Shown here: positions 57,876 through 64,000 of the stretch, piece by piece
How the letters are laid out: the number at the start of each line of letters is the position of its first letter
How positions within the stretch are numbered: the first letter of the stretch is position 1
Source of the DNA: Galerina marginata
Lineage: Eukaryota; Basidiomycota; Agaricomycetes; Agaricales; Galerinaceae
Assembly: GCA_023014335.1 (NCBI GenBank)
Contig: JAECYW010000027.1
Span: 1-64,000 of the forward strand
Direction of reading: 5' to 3'
Length of the DNA: 64,000 nt
Position numbers and translations under genes: made by a program
Notes under the pieces: generated by a model
Databases searched by the model: none
Told to the model about the DNA's origin: nothing
Seen by the model: the letters and a program-made list of their open reading frames with translations, nothing else

Positions 57876-60247
57876 TCGACTATGCTCGGCCAAGTGACGA
57901 TTTAATATTCCCGAGAACAGACGTTCCAGGAATATGTATTGGGGTAATTACCTGATAATAAGTACCTTATTGAATCTTTACATACGTAGTTTACTCGGTT
58001 TTAGACAAAATGGGAGACCCGAGAGTATAGAACCCACCCGAGAGTATAGAAAACCCACCCGAGAATAGAGAAATCACCCGAGAATAGACACTGGAGCTCC
58101 GAGAACGGATTGGGCACCCGAGAACAAATCAAGCCATGCGCGCGCAGATTCATGGAAATTTTTTTTTATTCTCGGGGAGACTATGTATTCTCGGGTGAGC
58201 TATTTACTCTCGGGTGACAATGTGTCCTAGTGTATTCTCGGGTCTGTATAGGTACTTTCGGGCGACTTTCTGTAATCTTGGGTAGATAAGATCACGGTGC
58301 TTACGTCATGTGCCTGACCCAAAATAGGTTGGTTTTCAGTCAAGGCAGAGTGGCAACCTGGGGGATGTACGACTAAGGTACAAAATATACATCTACAGAA
58401 TCGAAATAGCGAGCCCTATCGAATGGTACTAATTTCAAGAGTCTCTGAGCACTTTGTGCTACGAAATGAAGCCGATGAGCATCGCTGTCACCTGTGGAGA
58501 GAATTGATGGCGAGGCACGTGATCAGACGCGTCAATTCGCCGTCGCGCTTCACGCAAAGCCGCTTTCCTCTGAACGCAGGGAAGCCAGTTTTGGCCGAAA
58601 ATCTTTGAGAGATTTCATGAGGCTAGTCAAGTACAGTCAGAATATGTGGGGTAAAAAATTTGAAGGTAATCTTAATGCTGTATATTATAGACGCCGATGC
58701 CCTGCCTGCAGCAGCTTCTCTTATATTAACCGACTGACTTGCCGTGGTGCGCCATGCACCCCTTGTTCCTATTTCTCTGTAGGATCAAGAATCTCATTAT
58801 ATTTTCTTACTAATTGTCGATCACGGTGCTTACGTCATGTGCCTGACCCAAAATAGGTTGGTTTTCAGTCAAGGCAGAGTGGCAACCTGGGGGATGTACG
58901 ACTAAGGTACAAAATATACATCTAAAGAATCGCAATAACGAGCTCTATCGATTGGTACCTCTTTAGAGAGTCTCTGAGCACTTTGTGCTACGAAATGAAG
59001 CTGATGAGCATCACTGTCACCTGTGGAGAGAATTGATGGCGAGGCACGTGATCACGCGCGTCTCAATCCGCCGTCGCGCTTCACGCGAACAATGGGCTTG
59101 GTGACGTTTTTGCGAAATTTGACAGCTCAACCAGACAGTAAGTATTAAATAGTAACTCAGTCTGTGTAGAATGGAGTCTACTCAATGAGAGCACTTATTG
59201 AATGATAGCTAGGTACATGATGCTTGAATCAAAAGGTAACATAGAAGGAGGGGTACTCACCTCAGTACTTGTGGAAAGGATTAAGGGAGTACAGCGCAAC
59301 AATATAGACAATTAGTAAGAAAATATAATGAGATTCTTGATCCTACAGAGAAATAGGAACAAGGGGTGCATGGCGCACCACGGCAAGTCAGTCGGTTAAT
59401 ATAAGAGAAGCTGCTGCAGGCAGGGCATCGGCGTCTATAATATACAGCATTAAGATTACCTTCAAATTTTTTACCCCACATATTCTGACTGTACTTGACT
59501 AGCCTCATGAAATCTCTCAAAGATTTTCGGCCAAAACTGGCTTCCCTGCGTTCAGAGGAAAGCGGCTTTGCGTGAAGCGCGACGGCGAATTGACGCGTCT
59601 GATCACGTGCCTCGCCATCAATTCTCTCCACAGGTGACAGCGATGCTCATCGGCTTCATTTCGTAGCACAAAGTGCTCAGAGACTCTTGAAATTAGTACC
59701 ATTCGATAGGGCTCGCTATTTCGATTCTGTAGATGTATATTTTGTACCTTAGTCGTACATCCCCCAGGTTGCCACTCTGCCTTGACTGAAAACCAACCTA
59801 TTTTGGGTCAGGCACATGACGTAAGCACCGTGATCTTATCTACCCAAGATTACAGAAAGTCGCCCGAAAGTACCTATACAGACCCGAGAATACACTAGGA
59901 CACATTGTCACCCGAGAGTAAATAGCTCACCCGAGAATACATAGTCTCCCCGAGAATAAAAAAAAATTTCCATGAATCTGCGCGCGCATGGCTTGATTTG
60001 TTCTCGGGTGCCCAATCCATTCTCGGGTGATTTTTCTATTCTCGGGTCCCATATATTTATTCTCGGGTGTGTTTTCTATCCTCTCGGGTGGGTTCTATAC
60101 TCTCGGGTCTCCTATTTTGTCAAAAAGCAAGTAAACTACGTATGTAAAAATTCAATAAGGTACTTATTACCAGGTAATTACCCCAATACATATTCCCGGA
60201 ACGTCTGTTCTCGGGAATATTAAATCGTCACTTGGCCGAGCATAACT
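57876..60247. mobile_element. Fold-back element: 0.93-kb inverted repeats
   Basis: The left arm (about 57876-58816) and right arm (about 59309-60247) are reverse complements with few differences, starting at atgctcggccaagtgacg on each side. Within each arm, several CCCGAGA(A/G)TA motifs face several TATTCTCGGG motifs across an AT-rich centre, giving a palindrome inside a palindrome. The middle (58817-59308) holds a third, partial direct copy of arm sequence (58819-59083 repeats 58284-58545), so the element has been rearranged. There is no transposase; the twin frames at 58423-58856 and 59281-59702 are mirror images and have no domain. This is a non-autonomous, foldback-like element by structure. 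Confidence 0.75.
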
Positions 60248-60929
60248 CGACAACTAGTTAGGTGGCACTTATCACGGACGAGTTTTGGTGCACCAAGCCC
60301 GGGATTCGATGTGAAAGTGTTTTATGCAGAGTCTAAGATACTAGCCTGGTTTGAATTACGAGTTAAACATCGCCTGCAATTCTCGCTGCTTTACTCTTGG
60401 ACTTGCTCGTGATTAACGCTTTCTCTAGAACCGCATACATGTCGAGTCAACGTTTCAGCACCGAGAGACACGACAATCTCAACTGAAAGAAGGGCTGGCG
60501 CAATAAATAACGCTGTCAAAGGATCACATAAAAGTCGACCAGCGTACTCGTCTATTGATCTAAGGCAATCACGCGTGAGGAAATGCGTGAAGAGAAACTT
60601 GTAAGGTAAAAACACAGAGACATGAGAAACAAAAAATATCGTGACAAAGATGGCAGCATCGAGGATAGAGCAGAATGTATCAAAAAAAAGAATTCGATAA
60701 TGCTTGAGCTGATGCTCAGAATTGCGAGTGGTCATGAAGTGCAGTACGCGAATCGAGGAGGCCATTTACACATTGAGGGTTCGAAAAATCGCGAGCCGCG
60801 CGTACAGCTATTGGTACCATTGCTGGTCCTTGAAAAGAAGTTTAAATTCGAGCAGGGCCCAGGTGGAAGCGAATTGAGCACACAAACGCGAAGGTCGGGG
60901 GAGAAACGGTAGGTTCAGGTTAAATATTC
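60248..60929. other. Intergenic between the fold-back element and repeat R4
   Basis: A minus-strand frame at 60391-60765 has two or three hydrophobic stretches (FFDTFCSILDAAIFVTIFFV) and might be a membrane-protein remnant, but no start, splice or family support was found. Confidence 0.35.
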
Positions 60930-62130
60930 TAGCCTAATCCAGTGAAAACGCGAATGAGGGTATGACGTGTCACGAGGGTCAACTATCGTTTGGATAGAGT
61001 AAGTTTGAAACTACGAATCGATTTTGGAGGATGAATGGTGGTACGAGCAGAAGCAGACGGGAAACCTCACATGAAGGTCGGGCCGCAGATACACCCATTC
61101 AGAGGTCCGCTGTTAATTGAGGAAAACGTCCAAATTTAAGCAGGTAAGCGAAAGCGAATCGAGCCCGAAAGGCAAAAGTTGAAGGAGGAGAGGGCGGATA
61201 GGCAAAGTCCAAGGTACTAACCACCGCAGCCGACGATGGCGAGGGGCACATCCTGACGAGTGGAGTCCATGAAATGTCGTGAAGAAAGGGATATTTCCGT
61301 ATCCAGGCATCGCCCCCCAACCCCACCCAGCAACGCGAGCAGCGAGCAGGGCAGGTCCAATCTCATCGCATCCTCCTCCTCCTCCTGCGTCGAGAGCAAG
61401 GGTAACTTCTTTTCCTCAACGCCACCCGCCACCTCCACCCGCCACCCACCACCCAACTTCCGTTCTCGCGCCTAGTCCCCACGTGAACGTCCACGCCCAA
61501 ACCGAATCTGTCCTCCCTGCCTCCCGCCTTCCTTCACCCAAGAATCTGCAGACGCATAACCGAAGTCAGGCGTTCCATGCTATAACGATGGAATCCCAAG
61601 GTCCTTGTCGACTTCGAATTCTACGCGCTGGAAGCAGCGTCGGCAGCGGCGTAATCGATGGCACGAGTTCCAGAAACTCAAAGTCAGAACAAAGTCCAGC
61701 CGCATATAAGTAACCGTAACGTCGAAAACGGACGGTCTCGACTCCCAGGCCTGACGTGGCAAGAAAAGACGTTAAGGGTTGGGTACGAGCTGCAGCTTTC
61801 GACAAGCAAAACCGCACGAAGATCAAGCTGCAAGTACAGACAGCTGGCCACAGCCTTGAGGCGATGTTGAGAGTGATGACGTGGTCCCGACAGTCGTAGC
61901 CTATAATAGGGCCAGACACGTGAAATTTGAGTGACGAGAAGACAGGTAGGAGGACTTCGATGTGTGAACCACCAGGACCGACGATGACGAGGAGGATCGT
62001 TCGAAGGAAAGGAAGGCAGGCAATTGTTTTCGAAAACGCGAAAAACCACCAATTCCAGGCACCATTGCGGGCCGGCGGTTCCGGAAAGCCATGTCCAGGA
62101 GCCGACTTCTCCTCCTCCTTCTCCTCGTCG
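60930..62130 (-). repeat. Dispersed repeat family, copy R4 (near complete)
   Basis: On the minus strand it follows R2 (5215-6355) along nearly its whole length: the ggaaccgccggcccgc start, the ggcctgggagtcgag block, the tcgattacgccgctgcc block, the tccttcaacttttgcc block and the gcgttttcactggattagg end. The longest minus frame (61566-62150) is not kept in the other copies, so no protein is claimed. Confidence 0.7.
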
Positions 62131-62960
62131 CTTGCCCAGCTTGTGAGCATGCCTTCCTACCCACGCACGCAGTGCCCAACAGCACCTTCATCGTCATCTT
62201 CCTTCCTTCCCGATTTCAGCGATACCAGCCACATTGGGCCCCGATCGCCGATGCCTGGGGCTGTGAGCCTGCCTCCCGAATCCCTGACAGCGAACTGGGA
62301 GATGATCTTTGGAATAGAGGGGGCGATGGATACGGGGCCGGAACGAGGACACCATTGTCGTGCAGCAGCGTGAATTTTGGAGGTTTTTGGGCGAAGACAA
62401 GCCGAATGGTCGTTGGTGGGGGGGGAGCAGACGAGGGATGGACGTGATAGAAGGAAGAAAGGCCACGTTTGGATGAGAGGCGAAAATGAGAACGACGCTG
62501 AGGAAGAGAGGGTATTCGGAAGCGCCAAAGTCTGGAAAAGAAATCGGGGTCGACCCGTATGTAAACTATGCACCTGGGATTGGGGATCGGTTTGACAGCA
62601 AGAACATCGGATGACCGGTGCCCATAGAGCAAAATGTCGGCTTTGGATTGGATATGCCAAAGGGGTCGCGAGCGCGAGAAATGACGCGTAGAACCAACCG
62701 CAGCGTTACAGTAGGCGACTTCTTCCCAGATCCTCGTCCGCGTGGGCATATGGAAGGTTCGAGGCCGGATCCAAGCACGGTCAACGCGCAGCTTGATTGG
62801 TGCTTATAGACTGGGTTTGAAGAACCAGATTCGCCTCTCTCGCCGAGCTTGAGGTGGGACGTCAAGAACTGTCGACGGAGCCCGTAGACATAGCTTGAAC
62901 CCCGGGTATTACGATCAATAACTGTGCGGGAAGACTTCAGTAAGTCGGTTTCCTAAACAC
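62131..62960. other. Unique spacer between repeats R4 and R5
   Basis: About 800 bp not seen elsewhere in the window. Overlapping frames on both strands (plus 61927-62447, minus 62157-62749) have no domain. A single origin, for example captured gene sequence, cannot be shown. Confidence 0.35.
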
Positions 62961-63029
62961 CCTCCCAAGAATGCACGTACTGAGAACCCGAAATCAACTT
63001 TCCTATCAAGTCGGCACAGAAAAAGTGGT

Positions 63030-64000
63030 GGAACCTTCTTGATTGCTGAGTCGATTCAAGGAGCATCGCCGGCGTACCCTGGCACTGCATACTCCTGTGA
63101 AAACGCGAATAAGGGGTATGACGTGTCACGAGGGGGGTCCACTGTTGTTTGAGTGAACTACGTTTGAAAGCTGGAACCGATTTTGAAGGATGAATGGTGG
63201 TACGAGCAGCAGCTGTCGCCGTCGGACGAGGAACCTCATACGACGGTCGGGTCGAACATACACTCGTTCCGAGGTCCGCTGGTGTTAAGGAAAACATTCA
63301 AATTCGAGCAGGGGGTAGACGAAACCAAATCGTGCCCGACATACGAAAGTTGAAGGAGGAGACACGGACTTCGGGATGCGAACTGCCTGGACCGTGGCCG
63401 ACGATAGCTAGGTGGTCATGGAACGTCCTGACGAATGGAGTCCATGAAAGGTCGTGAAAGAAGCGATATTTCCAAAGGCAGGCACCGCCCGCACCCCCAC
63501 CGGCGGGACGAGCAGCGAGCAGCGCAGGTTCAATCTCTTCCCCTCCTCCTCCTCTTCCTCGTCCCTTTCTTCTAGCTTGTGAGCGCATACATCCTCCTGC
63601 GCCAATAGCAAGGGCACTTGCTCCTCCTTGACGTCAGCCCGTCTCCTCCACCCGACTTCCGCTCTTGTTCTTGCTCCTGGCCCTGATTTCCACGCCCAAA
63701 TCGCATTCGACCTCCTTGCCGCCCGCCTTCCTTCACCCAGGAATTTGTAGACGCATGCCCAACGAAAGGACGTCCATCCCGGTTCCTAGCTGCGACATCC
63801 CATGCTCATAGGTTATTGTTGACCTCGCCACGCTGGCAGCGGCAGCGGCGTAATCGATGGCACGGGTTCGAAAAAAACTCGGCTTTAGGACCAGGCCCAG
63901 CCACATATAAGTAGCCATAACGTCGACAACGGATAGTCCTCGACTCCTAGGCCTAACGCGGAAAGGAAAGACGTTGAGGGAGGGGTGCGAGCAGCAGACG
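63030..64000 (-). repeat. Dispersed repeat family, copy R5 (runs off the window)
   Basis: It begins on the plus strand with gattgctgagtcgattcaag, like R3b, and continues through the same blocks as R4, including gcagcggcgtaatcgatggc. It is cut by the window end. It is in the same orientation as R3 and R4. Confidence 0.65.

Noticed and set aside
58015..58275. CCCGAGA arrays as a possible telomere-type repeat
   Set aside because: The spacing is irregular and the motifs occur in both directions inside inverted arms, so they belong to the fold-back element.
58423..59702. Two identical frames (61 and about 116-120 codons) on opposite strands
   Set aside because: They are the same arm sequence of the fold-back element read twice in mirror image; no domain, so not genes.
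60391..60765. A hydrophobic 124-codon minus-strand frame
   Set aside because: It could be a membrane-protein exon, but no partner exons, start context or family motif were found.
61566..62749. Minus-strand frames of 194, 177 and 167 codons
   Set aside because: The first is within repeat R4 and is not preserved in R2, R3 or R5. The others lie in the unique spacer and overlap in different frames without domains.

Overview
The window reads as the nuclear genome of a basidiomycete fungus, most likely an agaricomycete. The main clues are genes cut by many short (about 50-80 nt) GT-AG introns, a Plavaka-type DNA transposon with a DUF6532 partner gene, a glyoxal oxidase, an agaric-type multi-pass membrane family, an agaric-type F-box gene and small secreted cysteine-rich proteins. 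Gene models were spliced by hand from donor/acceptor sites and conserved motifs. No RNA gene, CRISPR array or bacterial-type operon was seen.

0-10.5 kb: a segmental duplication. Two copies of a multi-pass membrane protein gene (2960-4242 and 6796-8023) are each followed by MADS-box sequence on the minus strand. Only the right copy is a full MEF2/RLM1-type MADS gene (8285-10478). The left one is a 3' fragment cut off by a dispersed repeat. 10.5-21.9 kb: gene-poor DNA holding an 8-Cys secreted protein gene (14521-14942) and a tandem set of signal-peptide/TM/proline-rich-tail genes (one decayed, two intact). 21.9-24.7 kb: a large minus-strand gene with four CxxC..H..C repeats and a histidine/acid-rich middle. 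24.7-44.5 kb: a glycolipid transfer protein gene, a copper-radical glyoxal oxidase, a small unknown gene, a Zn(II)2Cys6 regulator with a 5-nt microexon, an aminoglycoside-phosphotransferase-like kinase gene and a second small secreted protein.

45-64 kb: repeat-rich. A 6.85-kb Plavaka element (49819-56671) sits inside an F-box-type gene. Removing it together with one 2-bp AT duplication restores a 491-codon frame, so the insertion looks precise and fairly recent. The element carries a transposase and a divergent AT-hook/DUF6532 gene on a shared 276-bp promoter, and its 5' terminus is duplicated in tandem (2 x 339 bp). Just downstream lies a 2.4-kb fold-back element with arrays of a CCCGAGA motif. 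Copies of an unclassified 1.2-kb dispersed repeat lie in plus orientation at the left edge of the window and in minus orientation at 45-47 and 61-64 kb.

The genes do not form one pathway. The window looks like a patchwork of host genes (signalling and regulation, lipid transfer, lignin-related H2O2 production, secretion) reshaped by local duplication and transposition.
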